From the NCBI RefSeq assembly GCF_001999945.1, contig NZ_CP019650.1:496001-560000 (forward strand): 64,000 nucleotides of DNA, in the 5' to 3' direction. Positions within the stretch are counted from its first letter, which is position 1. Each line of letters begins with the position of its first letter. The notes under the pieces were generated by a model. It worked only from the letters and a program-made list of their open reading frames with translations, was not told the origin of the DNA and did no database searches. Source of the DNA: Microbulbifer agarilyticus (GTDB lineage: Bacteria; Pseudomonadota; Gammaproteobacteria; Pseudomonadales; Cellvibrionaceae). Positions 55,475 through 64,000 of the stretch are shown piece by piece. A program made the position numbers and the translations under genes.

Positions 55475-58087
55475 CTAGTGTATTCTTTCCGGTTGGTCAT
55501 TTCTTGTGAAAATAGATGAGTTTATTTCGTCTAACCAATTGTTCGGTATTATCGGCCAGCACTTAAATTTAAAGTAGTTTTGGAAGCTATTTCTTATTTG
55601 CTTTTTAATGATGTTCTTTGCCTTTTGCTCATGATCTAATATTGCAAATGCTGCCACCTTTACGTCATCAGAATTTGATTGTGCGGAAAGGTTTTGAATT
55701 TTTGTTTTCGTAAAATCCCGGCCAAGTTTTTTGTTGGAAAAATAGCTGTTAATTATGAATGCTTCTGCATCTGGAATTTCTTCGAATGATTTGTATTTTT
55801 CAAACATCTTTATTACAGCTTTGTAGTTTTCTTCTAGTAAGTATACGTAAGAAAGCCTATTCAAGTATTCACTCATTGCGCCACCTTTTTGGAAGGATCT
55901 CTCAATATGCTTCCTGGCGGTTTCATAGTCTGATTTTTGGATGAGGATTTCTGATTTGTAGTAGTGGTATCGATGTTCAAGAAAAGTATATTTGTTTTCC
56001 TCTAGCAGGTTTTCTATTGGCTCAATTAATTCTTCGTCCGAGCAAGAAAGAAAATTTATAATTCCTTCCAAAAAGCTGTCTGCGTCATTTGAGTGGATGG
56101 CTTTTGTATACATTTCTTTGGATTTTTTTGTGTCTCGGTTTAGGCCAATTTCGTACTCTGCTGCGTAGAGATAAAATATCCCCTCTTTCTGAAAGTGTGT
56201 CTTCGTTAGAAAATTTTCAAAAAAATCTTTTGAGATTTCCTTGTGGCCTTCATTTTCTTCTGCGTCTGGAAGGCATTCAACTAAATTGGCTATAAGTTTA
56301 CTTATTGTAATTCTTTTCTCTTTTGAGGATATTTCGTGGATCGCTTTGAGGTCTTCAATATATGATTTCATTTTCGGGAAGACTTTTTTTCGGGCAGTGT
56401 CCTTCGATTTTATGCTTAGAGTGTTCGAGTGGTTAGGGTTTACTGACTCCATATTTGTTATTAGTTTTTGTATTTCTTTATCAGTATTCGGATCTTTATT
56501 ATGTTGGTTTGCCAGGATTGAATATTTTTCATTCCAGGCGGAGTTGGATAGGCTTGGCTCAAGTGAAATGCTTTTGTCGAGAAGGTCAATTATTTTGGAA
56601 GCTTCTTTTTTTTTGTTTATTGGGTCTGTTTTTTCCTGGCTAATTAGGGATGATGCATAAAAATTTAGTATTTGATACGAGTGTGTGTTTCTTTCAAGGG
56701 TTTCTTTAAGGTATTCAGTTTTTTCATCTCCTTCCAGGAAATTAGATTTTTGGAGGTGGAAAGAATAGTTGTTTTTATCGCACTCGATCAGTCTGTCGCA
56801 CCAGTTTAGGACAGATCTTGTGTCTCCCTTTTTTTCAAAAATATCGATTATTTTTTGTATATAAAAAGGTTTTACATCATCGTCATTTGCGTCTGAGTAA
56901 TCTTGCTCTGCTACTTTATAGGCTTCATCTAGTTCGTTCTTTGCGATTAGGTTGTTAATCGCAAATAGGTTTCTTGAGTCTGCTATCGATATGTTCGATT
57001 TTTTCCTGGCTTCTTCAGAAAAGTTTGTTATGAAGTTAAAAATTTCACGTTTGCTATCTGCATTCTTAATGGTTGATATTTCTTCTCCGATGATTTCATG
57101 TTCGGCGAGTCTGAAATCGTCTTTTAAGATGTTTTTAATTGTACTTTTGATTTTTGAATTGTCATGACTTGACTCGATGTCTAGCCTTTTTTGGGTGATT
57201 TGGAAGTGAAGCTCGGAAAATAGTTGGTCAAATCCTTCGATAAGTACTGGATATATTTTTTCTCGCCAGAGTAAGTTTTGGAGCTCTGGACCTATTTCAT
57301 CGTCTTCTCTAAAGCACCAGTAAACACCATTATTTAGATACTCATCTTGTTTGGATAGCATATCCAAAACATCCATCACAGAACGATCTGATCCTGAGTA
57401 GCCAACTATTATGAGTCCAAATTCTTTACAGAATTCTATTAGTTTGTCTTTCGTGTTTTTTTCTAGCGATTCCGTTTCTCGGATGGTGTTTTTGATGTCA
57501 TCAAAAAGATAGTCGCCATGAATCTTAATTACTTTTGGCCTGGATGATGTAATCGAAACACGTTTTATCGATGAGTCATGGGCGCACATTATTGGTCGAA
57601 TATTTGAAAATTGATAAAACGCTTCATTTATCAGGTCGTCGAAGTTTGTAGTAAAGACTGCATTAAAAAATCCGCTTTCAACTAGGCGTGTTAGATACGC
57701 ATATCCAATCGACGGTAGTTTGCCGTCCACTAGACCTTCGATAAATCTTCGTCTTTGCGTAGGCAGGTCGCATTTTTTTTCGAAAAGAGACGCGTACGGG
57801 TTATTTGGCTTGTACCACTTTTGGTGGTTCGATTTGAAGTACTCTATCGCTTCGCTCGAAGAGTTTGTCTTTTTTCCGGATAGATTTGAATATATTTCAA
57901 GTGCCCATTCTTCAATCAGACTTGAAGCTGCAGGGATGCCGGATGTAACTGAAGCTCCTGCTCCTAGAAAAATATTGTAGTTTGCACTTATCCCTTCGCG
58001 ATTCCTTAGGTGTGTTGTTAGGTCATTGACGGTTCTTAGTTTATGTCTGAGATTTCCATCTTCATGTAGCAGTACAGATGCTTTCAA
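55475..58087 (-). CDS. SIR2-domain protein with C-terminal helical repeats, probable anti-phage NADase
   Basis: The 870-residue protein begins at a TTG with AAGGAA eight bases ahead; the next in-frame ATG lies well inside the domain. Residues about 20-290 form a SIR2-like domain: NIFLGAGASVTSGIP (38-52), TTNFDD with Asn148 (146-151), catalytic-type His190 in KIHGD and GYSGSD (229-234). The remaining 570 residues are helical TPR-like repeats. This layout matches SIR2 defence proteins such as DSR-type and SIR2-TPR effectors that deplete NAD+ on phage sensing. The gene is strikingly AT-rich compared with the rest of the window and stands alone, so it is likely a horizontally acquired single-gene defence system. 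Target and trigger are unknown. Confidence 0.85.
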   Translation of the reverse strand: MKASVLLHEDGNLRHKLRTVNDLTTHLRNREGISANYNIFLGAGASVTSGIPAASSLIEEWALEIYSNLSGKKTNSSSEAIEYFKSNHQKWYKPNNPYASLFEKKCDLPTQRRRFIEGLVDGKLPSIGYAYLTRLVESGFFNAVFTTNFDDLINEAFYQFSNIRPIMCAHDSSIKRVSITSSRPKVIKIHGDYLFDDIKNTIRETESLEKNTKDKLIEFCKEFGLIIVGYSGSDRSVMDVLDMLSKQDEYLNNGVYWCFREDDEIGPELQNLLWREKIYPVLIEGFDQLFSELHFQITQKRLDIESSHDNSKIKSTIKNILKDDFRLAEHEIIGEEISTIKNADSKREIFNFITNFSEEARKKSNISIADSRNLFAINNLIAKNELDEAYKVAEQDYSDANDDDVKPFYIQKIIDIFEKKGDTRSVLNWCDRLIECDKNNYSFHLQKSNFLEGDEKTEYLKETLERNTHSYQILNFYASSLISQEKTDPINKKKEASKIIDLLDKSISLEPSLSNSAWNEKYSILANQHNKDPNTDKEIQKLITNMESVNPNHSNTLSIKSKDTARKKVFPKMKSYIEDLKAIHEISSKEKRITISKLIANLVECLPDAEENEGHKEISKDFFENFLTKTHFQKEGIFYLYAAEYEIGLNRDTKKSKEMYTKAIHSNDADSFLEGIINFLSCSDEELIEPIENLLEENKYTFLEHRYHYYKSEILIQKSDYETARKHIERSFQKGGAMSEYLNRLSYVYLLEENYKAVIKMFEKYKSFEEIPDAEAFIINSYFSNKKLGRDFTKTKIQNLSAQSNSDDVKVAAFAILDHEQKAKNIIKKQIRNSFQNYFKFKCWPIIPNNWLDEINSSIFTRNDQPERIH

Positions 58088-58372
58088 TTTAATTGTTCCT
58101 TAATGTCAAATTCGTATGCGGATGCCACGAATAGCATTTTTAAGCCTTACCAAAATCGAAAAGACGCAGTATTTACCGAAGCTTTTGGTTTTCAATATTT
58201 ATACGTTGGCGTAAATGCCATTATTTTCAGTTTATATCACGATAAATCAGGCGATGGGGGAGCTGTAATCTGTTGTAATCAGTAGGTGTGTATTTACTAA
58301 CTTCTCTGCTGTCTATTATGTCGTAAGATCACTGCTATCTTCATAATTCATAACAATGCAGGGAAATACCCT
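58088..58372. other. Divergent intergenic region SIR2 gene/M16 peptidase gene (285 bp)
   Basis: Holds the two promoters. A 60-codon plus-strand frame at 58103-58285 has no ribosome-binding site or recognisable product and I do not call it a gene. Confidence 0.35.
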
Positions 58373-61294
58373 ATGCTTCGTAATATTTCTGTCGTGATAG
58401 TGTTTTTTGCTGCAATATCTATTCCTGCACTCCTCGTTGTTGGGTGTGATCGCTCACAGACCGAGCCCACACCCAAGCCCCAAAGCGACTCCGCGCCAAA
58501 AGAGCAGACACAGGAGGGCGCCAAACCCGACTTCTCCATTGAATACGAGCAATTCCAGCTGGATAACGGCCTCAACGTGGTCTTCCACATAGACCGCTCC
58601 GATCCGGTGGTAGCGGTATCACTTACCGCCCATGTGGGGTCGGCGCGTGAGGTAGAGGGGCGTACCGGCTTTGCGCATTTGTTCGAGCACCTGCTGTTTT
58701 TGGAGTCCGAGAACCTGGGCAAGGGCGGGCTGGATGCGATGAGTGCGCGCATCGGCGGCTCCGGTGCCAATGGTTCTACTTCCCGGGATGTCACTAATTA
58801 CTACCAGACGGTGCCGAAAGATGCGCTGGAAAAAATGCTTTGGGCAGAAGCGGACAAGCTGGGCTGGTTTATCAATACGGTGACCGACCCGGTACTGGCG
58901 AAAGAAAAGCAGGTGGTGAAGAACGAGAAACGCCAGGGTGTGGATAACCGCCCCTACGGCCACACCCAGTATGTGATTGATAGCAACCTCTACCCGGAGG
59001 GGCACCCATATAGCTGGCAGGTAATAGGTTCGCTGGAAGATGTGGGCAATGCCACGCTGGATGATGTGAAGACGTTTTTCCGCCGCTGGTATGTGCCAAA
59101 CAATGTGACCCTTGTGGTATCCGGGGATTTTGACCCGGAGCAGGCCCGCAAGCTGGTGCACAAGTACTTCGATGAGATACCCAAGGGCGAACCGGTGGAA
59201 CGCGCAGCCAAGCAGCCGGTGACCCTGAAGGAAACCAAGCGCCTGTATTACGAAGACAACTTTGCCCGCCAGCCACAACTCACCATGGCCTGGCCCACCG
59301 TGCCTCGCTACGATGCCGACAGTTATCCACTGGCGGTACTCGCGAATTACCTTTCTGTGGGCAAGCGTGCGCCCCTCTACCGGGTGTTGGTGGAACAAGA
59401 GCAGTTGACCCCGGGTGTTTCCATGTACGCCTATGAATCGGAACTGGCAGGGCAGATGCAGCTCAAGACACAGGCGTTTGCCGGTGGTGCGTTGGACCCG
59501 ATTTACGCGGGTATCGAAAAGAGCTTTGCCCTGTTTGAGAAAGAGGGCATATCCGAGGAAGACCTGGAGCGTATCAAGGCGGGCCAGGAGGTGGCCTTCT
59601 ACAACAGTCTCTCCAGTGTGGTGGGCAAGGCTTTCCAGCTGGCGCAGTACCAGATTTACGCCGATGACCCGGGCTATGTAAGCAAGGACATTGCGCGCCT
59701 ACTCGCGGTGACATCGGAAGATGTGGTCCGGGTGTATGAGAAATACATCAAGGGTAAGCCCTATATCGCAACCAGCTTTGTGCCGCGCGGCGAAAAGGAT
59801 CTGGCACTAGAGGGCTCTGTTGCCGCACAAGTGGTGGAAGAGGAGGTGGTCGCCGGTGCGGAGGCGCAGTTTGATGCTTCTGGTAGCGCGGAATACGAGA
59901 AAACCCCTTCGATGTTTGACCGCTCCAAGGAGCCGGAATATGGCGAACCGGCGGAGCCGGCGGTGCCAGATGTTTGGCGCGACAAGCTGGGTAATGGCAT
60001 TGAGGTGCTGGGCATTGAAAACAGTGAAGTCCCCACGGTGCGCTTCAGCCTGGTGATGGATGGTGGCCAGTTGCAGGAGAGCATCGATAAAACCGGTGTG
60101 GCGCATCTCACCTCGATACTGATGGGCCGCGGTACCAAAAACCGCACGCCGGAAGAGCTGGAAACCGCCATCCAGAAACTCGGTGCCGGCATCGGTATTT
60201 ATTCCGGGCAGGATACTTTCCGCTTTGATGTGACAACCCTGGCGCGAAACTTCAACGAGGTGTTCGCGTTGTTGCAGGAAATGCTGCTGGAACCGCGCTG
60301 GGATGAGAAGGAACTGGTGTTGGCGAAGAAGGGCGTTATCAGCCAGATCAAACAGGCGGAGGGCGAGCCCAACGCGATCGCGGGCAAGAACTTTGCCCGC
60401 CTACTCCACGGCAAAGACAATATTCGTGGATACAGTGGCCTTGGCACCGAGGAATCCGTGAATGCGATTACCATGGACGACCTCAAGGCCTACTACAACA
60501 ACTACCTGTCGCCGTCGGTAGCCCGCGCCCATGTGGTGGGGGATATCCAGCAGGCGGACTTTATGGCCACTGCGGAACAGCTGGCCAAGCAATGGCCGGC
60601 GAAAGCGGTGGAAGTCCCAAACCCGAAATCCGAACCCGCCGAGCCCGGTATCTACTTTATCGATGTGCCTGGCTCCAAGCAGTCGGTGTTGCGCATTGGG
60701 CGCATGGCGATGCCGGTGGTATCGGAAGATTATTATCCGGCGGTATTCACCAATTACATCCTCGGTGGCGGTGGCTTCGCCTCGCGCCTGACCCAGTTAC
60801 TGCGCGAGGGTAAGGGCTACACCTACGGCATTAGTTCCAGTATTTCCGGTAACAAGCACGAAGGGCAGTTCACCATTGGCAGTGGTGTGCGCGCCAATGT
60901 CACTGCGGAATCGGTACAGTTGATTAACGAGGTACTCAAGGAGTACGGGCCTACCTATACCGAGGAGGATCTGCAGACCTCGCAATCCTTCCTAATTCGC
61001 AGTAACGCCCGTGCCTTTGAAACCTCCGGTGCCAAGCTCGGACTGCTGGAAAGTATGAGCGAGTTCGGCTGGCCGGCGGACTTCGTGCGCGAGCGCGAGG
61101 CAGTGGCCAAGGCGATGACGATTCCCAAGGTGCAGAAAATTGCCGAGACCTACATGCTGCCAGACTCGATGATCTGGGTTGTGGTGGGGGATGAGGCGAC
61201 GCAATTGCAGCGGCTGGAAGATCTCAAACTGTTTAACGTGAAGCTGCTGAAGAAGGAAGAACTCGCCAAATTGCACTCGCCTCCGCAAGACTGA
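58373..61294 (+). CDS. M16 (pitrilysin) family zinc metallopeptidase, lipoprotein
   Basis: The 973-residue protein has a lipobox (VVGC, Cys25) and a Pro/Gln-rich linker, then two M16 halves. The N-terminal half carries the inverted zinc motif HLFEH (102-106) and a distal Glu in the EKQVVKNEKRQ helix; the C-terminal half (from about 540) lacks HxxEH and is the inactive partner with the SRLTQLLREGKGYTYG Arg/Tyr substrate motif. Two-half M16 lipoproteins degrade small peptides in the periplasm; here it is probably anchored in the outer or inner membrane. GC returns to the genome norm from this gene onward. Confidence 0.93.
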   Translation: MLRNISVVIVFFAAISIPALLVVGCDRSQTEPTPKPQSDSAPKEQTQEGAKPDFSIEYEQFQLDNGLNVVFHIDRSDPVVAVSLTAHVGSAREVEGRTGFAHLFEHLLFLESENLGKGGLDAMSARIGGSGANGSTSRDVTNYYQTVPKDALEKMLWAEADKLGWFINTVTDPVLAKEKQVVKNEKRQGVDNRPYGHTQYVIDSNLYPEGHPYSWQVIGSLEDVGNATLDDVKTFFRRWYVPNNVTLVVSGDFDPEQARKLVHKYFDEIPKGEPVERAAKQPVTLKETKRLYYEDNFARQPQLTMAWPTVPRYDADSYPLAVLANYLSVGKRAPLYRVLVEQEQLTPGVSMYAYESELAGQMQLKTQAFAGGALDPIYAGIEKSFALFEKEGISEEDLERIKAGQEVAFYNSLSSVVGKAFQLAQYQIYADDPGYVSKDIARLLAVTSEDVVRVYEKYIKGKPYIATSFVPRGEKDLALEGSVAAQVVEEEVVAGAEAQFDASGSAEYEKTPSMFDRSKEPEYGEPAEPAVPDVWRDKLGNGIEVLGIENSEVPTVRFSLVMDGGQLQESIDKTGVAHLTSILMGRGTKNRTPEELETAIQKLGAGIGIYSGQDTFRFDVTTLARNFNEVFALLQEMLLEPRWDEKELVLAKKGVISQIKQAEGEPNAIAGKNFARLLHGKDNIRGYSGLGTEESVNAITMDDLKAYYNNYLSPSVARAHVVGDIQQADFMATAEQLAKQWPAKAVEVPNPKSEPAEPGIYFIDVPGSKQSVLRIGRMAMPVVSEDYYPAVFTNYILGGGGFASRLTQLLREGKGYTYGISSSISGNKHEGQFTIGSGVRANVTAESVQLINEVLKEYGPTYTEEDLQTSQSFLIRSNARAFETSGAKLGLLESMSEFGWPADFVREREAVAKAMTIPKVQKIAETYMLPDSMIWVVVGDEATQLQRLEDLKLFNVKLLKKEELAKLHSPPQD

Positions 61295-61440
61295 CCGGCG
61301 CGCAGTAAAAAGGAGAACGTCAGTCCGCGTCTATACTTGCCGCACGCAAAAAATTTCCTCATGGAGTAATGCGGCGGCGCAGCCCGGTAACACAGTTCGG
61401 AAACACCCTGCGCCGCTGACATGGATGTTGTAAAGAAGTG

Positions 61441-63750
61441 ATGGACACGGAGGTGCACTCCGGCGACCAGCCGCCCACAGGATGGGGCGAACGCATCTGG
61501 TCGCTGGCGCTACTGGCTTTTCCCCTCGGGGTCACGCTCTGGCTGCTGTTATTGATCGGCCCGGTGCGGGAGTACGCGCCGCTTGTGTTTGGTATCAGCT
61601 GGATTCCAAGCCTTGGGGTCGAGCTGAATCTTCTGATTGATGGTTTAAGCCTGCTGTTTGGTCTACTGGTCAGCGGGGTCGGTTTCTTTGTGGCGCTGTA
61701 CGCCAAGTTTTATCTTCGCGGCCACCCGCTGATCCAGCGGTTTTTCTTTTATCTCTTCCTGTTTATGCTCGGCATGCTGGGGCTGGTGCTCGCCGGTAAT
61801 CTCATTACGCTGTTTGTGTTTTGGGAAATCACCACCATCGCCAGCTACCTGCTGATCGGTTTCAACCACGAAAAAGCCAGCGCGCGGCGCTCGGCGCTGC
61901 AGGCACTGCTGATTACCGCCGTCGGCGGACTGGCCTTGCTGGCGGGTTTGTTGCTGCTGGGGATGATTGTCGGCAGTTACAACTTTACCGAGGTGTTGGC
62001 CGCGAAAGACAAGGTGCACAGCCATGTGCTGTACCTACCGATTTTGATTCTGGTGTTGATCGGCGCCTTTACCAAGTCTGCGCAATTACCTTTTCACTTC
62101 TGGCTGCCAAACGCCATGGCTGCGCCCACTCCGGTCAGTGCCTATCTCCACTCCGCCACCATGGTAAAGGCGGGTATCTATTTACTCGCGCGCATGTGTC
62201 CGGTGTTGGGAGGTAGTGCAGCTTGGTTGTTGACTCTAAATATCGTTGGTGCGGTGACGGCGGTGATTGCTGCCATCCTCGCCATGCGCCAGACAGATCT
62301 GAAGCTCGCTCTCGCTTACACCACGGTGGTCGCACTAGGCATCCTGGTTATGTTTCTGGGTTCCGAGGCCAGCGTGGCCATTGCCGCAGCTATCACCTTT
62401 ATCCTGGTGCACTCTTTTTATAAGGCTGCACTGTTTATGGTGGTGGGGATTATCGACCACCAAACTGGCACCCGTGAGTTGACGGCGCTGGGTGGGCTGG
62501 GCAAGCGTTTACCGATTACGTTTGCGATTGCCGTAGCGGCGGGCTTGTCCATGGCGGGATTCCCGCCATTTCTCGGCTTTATCGGCAAGGAACTCAAATA
62601 CGAGGGTGCGCTGGCGATCGCCGAGGAGCCCACCTTCGTGGCCTGGGCGGCAGTATTTGCCAATGCGTTAATGGTCGCCATTGCCGCCACGGTTGCACTG
62701 CGGCCTTTCTGGGGGCGCCTGCCGGAAAAACTGCAGTCGGTGCGTGAGGCATCTCCGGGGTTGTGGATCAGTCCGCTGGTGATGGCGCTACTGGGGCTGA
62801 CCTTTGGCCTGGCGCCCGCACTGATCGCCGACACCTTAGTCGGACCCGCAGTAACCGCCACCATGGGGAGGGAGGAATCTGTGTCATTAAAACTCTGGCA
62901 TGGCATCAACCTCCCACTGGTGATGAGCATTACCACCTTTGCATTGGGTGTACTCGCATTTTATTTGCAGCCGCAAATTCGTACCCTGCTCAACTGGATT
63001 GCCAACTGGCTCCCGGCGAACTCCGACACCCAGTGGGACCGCGGTCTCGATCTATTCAAACGCGGCGCGGCGCTGCATACCCGCCATCTTCAACACGGCA
63101 TTCTCAAACACTATCTGGCGGCGGTATTTGCTGTTGCCTCGGTATTGCTGTTGTGGGGGCTGATGCGCAGTGGTGGGTTTGACATGACCGTGAACTGGGA
63201 GCGTCTGACGGTGAAGGAATGGGCGGCGATGGCGCTGGTGTTTGCCGGTTCCCTGGTAGCGATTGGCTGCCGCGCGCCACTGACCGCCATATGTAGTCTC
63301 GGTGGCATGGGTGTTGGAATTGCGCTGATCTTTTTGTTCTTCGGCGCTCCGGATGTGGCCATCACTCAGTTGTTGGTGGAGACGCTGTTTTTAGTTCTGG
63401 TTGCGCTGACACTACACCGCTTGCCTCACGCAACCGAGGTGAGTGGTAGAGGGTTTCGGTTTGTGGATGCACTGCTCGCGGTGTCGGTCGGTACCACGGT
63501 CTCTTTGACCATATTGGCGGTGCTGCAGCAACCGCTGATCAGCCCTACCAAAGAATATTTTGAACTCGCCGCGGTACCCGAGGCATTCGGGCGCAATATC
63601 GTCAACGTTATTCTGGTGGACTTCCGCGCGCTGGATACCTTTGGTGAGGTGGTTGTGGTGCTGGTGGCTGCGGTTGGTGCCGCCGCCTTGTTGCGGCGCA
63701 AGCTCAAACCGAATGTCCCCCACGATGACACACAAGAGGAACAGGCATGA
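61441..63750 (+). CDS. mrpA: Na+/H+ antiporter subunit A (MrpA/MnhA)
   Basis: The 769-residue membrane protein is the large NuoL-like subunit of the Mrp multisubunit cation/proton antiporter, with MrpA C-terminal domains. Features include [16 protein letters not shown], the NuoL-type Lys/His membrane helices around [13 protein letters not shown], and a DUF4040/MbhE-like end. The start ATG at 61441 follows a GTG. Its stop overlaps the mrpB start in ATGA. The complex lets cells expel Na+ and keep pH in saline or alkaline conditions. Confidence 0.93.
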   Translation: MDTEVHSGDQPPTGWGERIWSLALLAFPLGVTLWLLLLIGPVREYAPLVFGISWIPSLGVELNLLIDGLSLLFGLLVSGVGFFVALYAKFYLRGHPLIQRFFFYLFLFMLGMLGLVLAGNLITLFVFWEITTIASYLLIGFNHEKASARRSALQALLITAVGGLALLAGLLLLGMIVGSYNFTEVLAAKDKVHSHVLYLPILILVLIGAFTKSAQLPFHFWLPNAMAAPTPVSAYLHSATMVKAGIYLLARMCPVLGGSAAWLLTLNIVGAVTAVIAAILAMRQTDLKLALAYTTVVALGILVMFLGSEASVAIAAAITFILVHSFYKAALFMVVGIIDHQTGTRELTALGGLGKRLPITFAIAVAAGLSMAGFPPFLGFIGKELKYEGALAIAEEPTFVAWAAVFANALMVAIAATVALRPFWGRLPEKLQSVREASPGLWISPLVMALLGLTFGLAPALIADTLVGPAVTATMGREESVSLKLWHGINLPLVMSITTFALGVLAFYLQPQIRTLLNWIANWLPANSDTQWDRGLDLFKRGAALHTRHLQHGILKHYLAAVFAVASVLLLWGLMRSGGFDMTVNWERLTVKEWAAMALVFAGSLVAIGCRAPLTAICSLGGMGVGIALIFLFFGAPDVAITQLLVETLFLVLVALTLHRLPHATEVSGRGFRFVDALLAVSVGTTVSLTILAVLQQPLISPTKEYFELAAVPEAFGRNIVNVILVDFRALDTFGEVVVVLVAAVGAAALLRRKLKPNVPHDDTQEEQA

Positions 63751-64000
63751 GCTCCGTCATCCTCCAGGGCGCTACTCGCTTGCTGGTTGCGCTGATCCTG
63801 TTGTTTTCCGTGTATATGTTAATGCGCGGGCATAACTTGCCCGGTGGTGGGTTTATCGCCGGGTTAATCGCCTCCGCCGCATTCGTGCTGTATGCGCTGG
63901 CTTGGAGCCTGCAGGAGGCGCGCGCAGCGCTGCGTGTTTCCCCAGTAAAACTGGCGGCAATCGGCGCGTTGCTTTCACTGGCATCTGCGGTGCCGGGCCT
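63747..64000 (+). CDS. mrpB: Na+/H+ antiporter subunit B (MrpB), cut by window edge
   Basis: The first 84 residues are present, beginning [20 protein letters not shown]. The motif [14 protein letters not shown] (about residues 29-42) is diagnostic for MnhB/MrpB. It overlaps mrpA by four bases, so translation is coupled. The rest of the mrp operon lies beyond the window. Confidence 0.92.
   Translation, partial: MSSVILQGATRLLVALILLFSVYMLMRGHNLPGGGFIAGLIASAAFVLYALAWSLQEARAALRVSPVKLAAIGALLSLASAVPG

Noticed and set aside
58103..58285. 60-codon frame between the SIR2 and M16 genes
   Set aside because: No ribosome-binding site, no similarity, and it lies across the divergent promoter region.
1..64000. 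CRISPR arrays, tRNA/rRNA genes, insertion sequences, integrases
   Set aside because: I looked for regularly spaced direct repeats, cloverleaf sequences and transposase or integrase motifs and found none that I could support.

Overview
The window looks like the chromosome of a marine, moderately high-GC gammaproteobacterium, most likely a Cellvibrionales/Microbulbifer-type organism (inference from gene content and gene order; no rRNA is present to confirm it). Gene order follows the Pseudomonas/E. coli backbone in several blocks: yeaG-yeaH; lptD-surA-pdxA-rsmA-apaH; amgK-murU opposite lptD; rpe-trpE-trpG-trpD-trpC; crp next to yhfA; and a beta-alanine catabolic pair with a divergent LysR regulator. 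A voltage-gated cation channel, an Mrp-type Na+/H+ antiporter, a TonB receptor and a secreted pullulanase fit a marine polysaccharide user.

Layout. 1-4.6 kb: stress kinase operon yeaG-yeaH (yeaH cut by the window edge) and galE. 4.6-8.1 kb: an exported pullulanase with a GlyGly-CTERM-like tail. 8.4-15.1 kb: the minus-strand outer-membrane biogenesis and housekeeping operon lptD-surA-pdxA-rsmA-apaH, lacking apaG. 15.4-17.3 kb: peptidoglycan recycling genes amgK-murU. 17.5-23.5 kb: rpe and the trp genes, with an ion-channel gene between trpE and trpG. 23.5-27.6 kb: TPR-sulfotransferase and TonB receptor, inserted between trpC and crp. 27.9-32.2 kb: crp/vfr, yhfA, a one-domain asparaginase, an aldehyde dehydrogenase and a STAS-like protein. 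32.3-38.0 kb: exported serine hydrolase, an unusual two-SBP-domain MltF-like lytic transglycosylase, and a RidA protein. 38.2-42.3 kb: mmsA, omega-amino acid:pyruvate transaminase and LysR regulator. 42.4-45.2 kb: a three-gene operon of a KAS III-like condensing enzyme, a heme-oxygenase-fold metal oxygenase and an unrecognised protein. 45.1-47.3 kb: purine permease and Tsx-like porin. 47.6-52.1 kb: acetolactate synthase-like enzyme, ABC exporter, transglutaminase/TPR lipoprotein. 52.2-58.4 kb: an accessory segment with a subtilase, a DUF3574 lipoprotein and a strongly AT-rich SIR2-domain gene. 58.4-64 kb: M16 peptidase and the start of an mrp operon.

Strongest leads. (1) The SIR2 plus helical-repeat protein at 55475-58087, a probable single-gene NAD+-depleting anti-phage system on an AT-rich patch. 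(2) The KAS III / diiron-oxygenase / unknown-protein operon at 42404-45153, a candidate undescribed lipid or small-molecule pathway. (3) Three large intergenic elements (1017-1128, 17307-17410, 21465-21590) that share no long sequence but share one architecture: outer inverted arms, an inner hairpin and a 15-base core CAKGRATGKRKTCAC, each lying between two co-directional genes.
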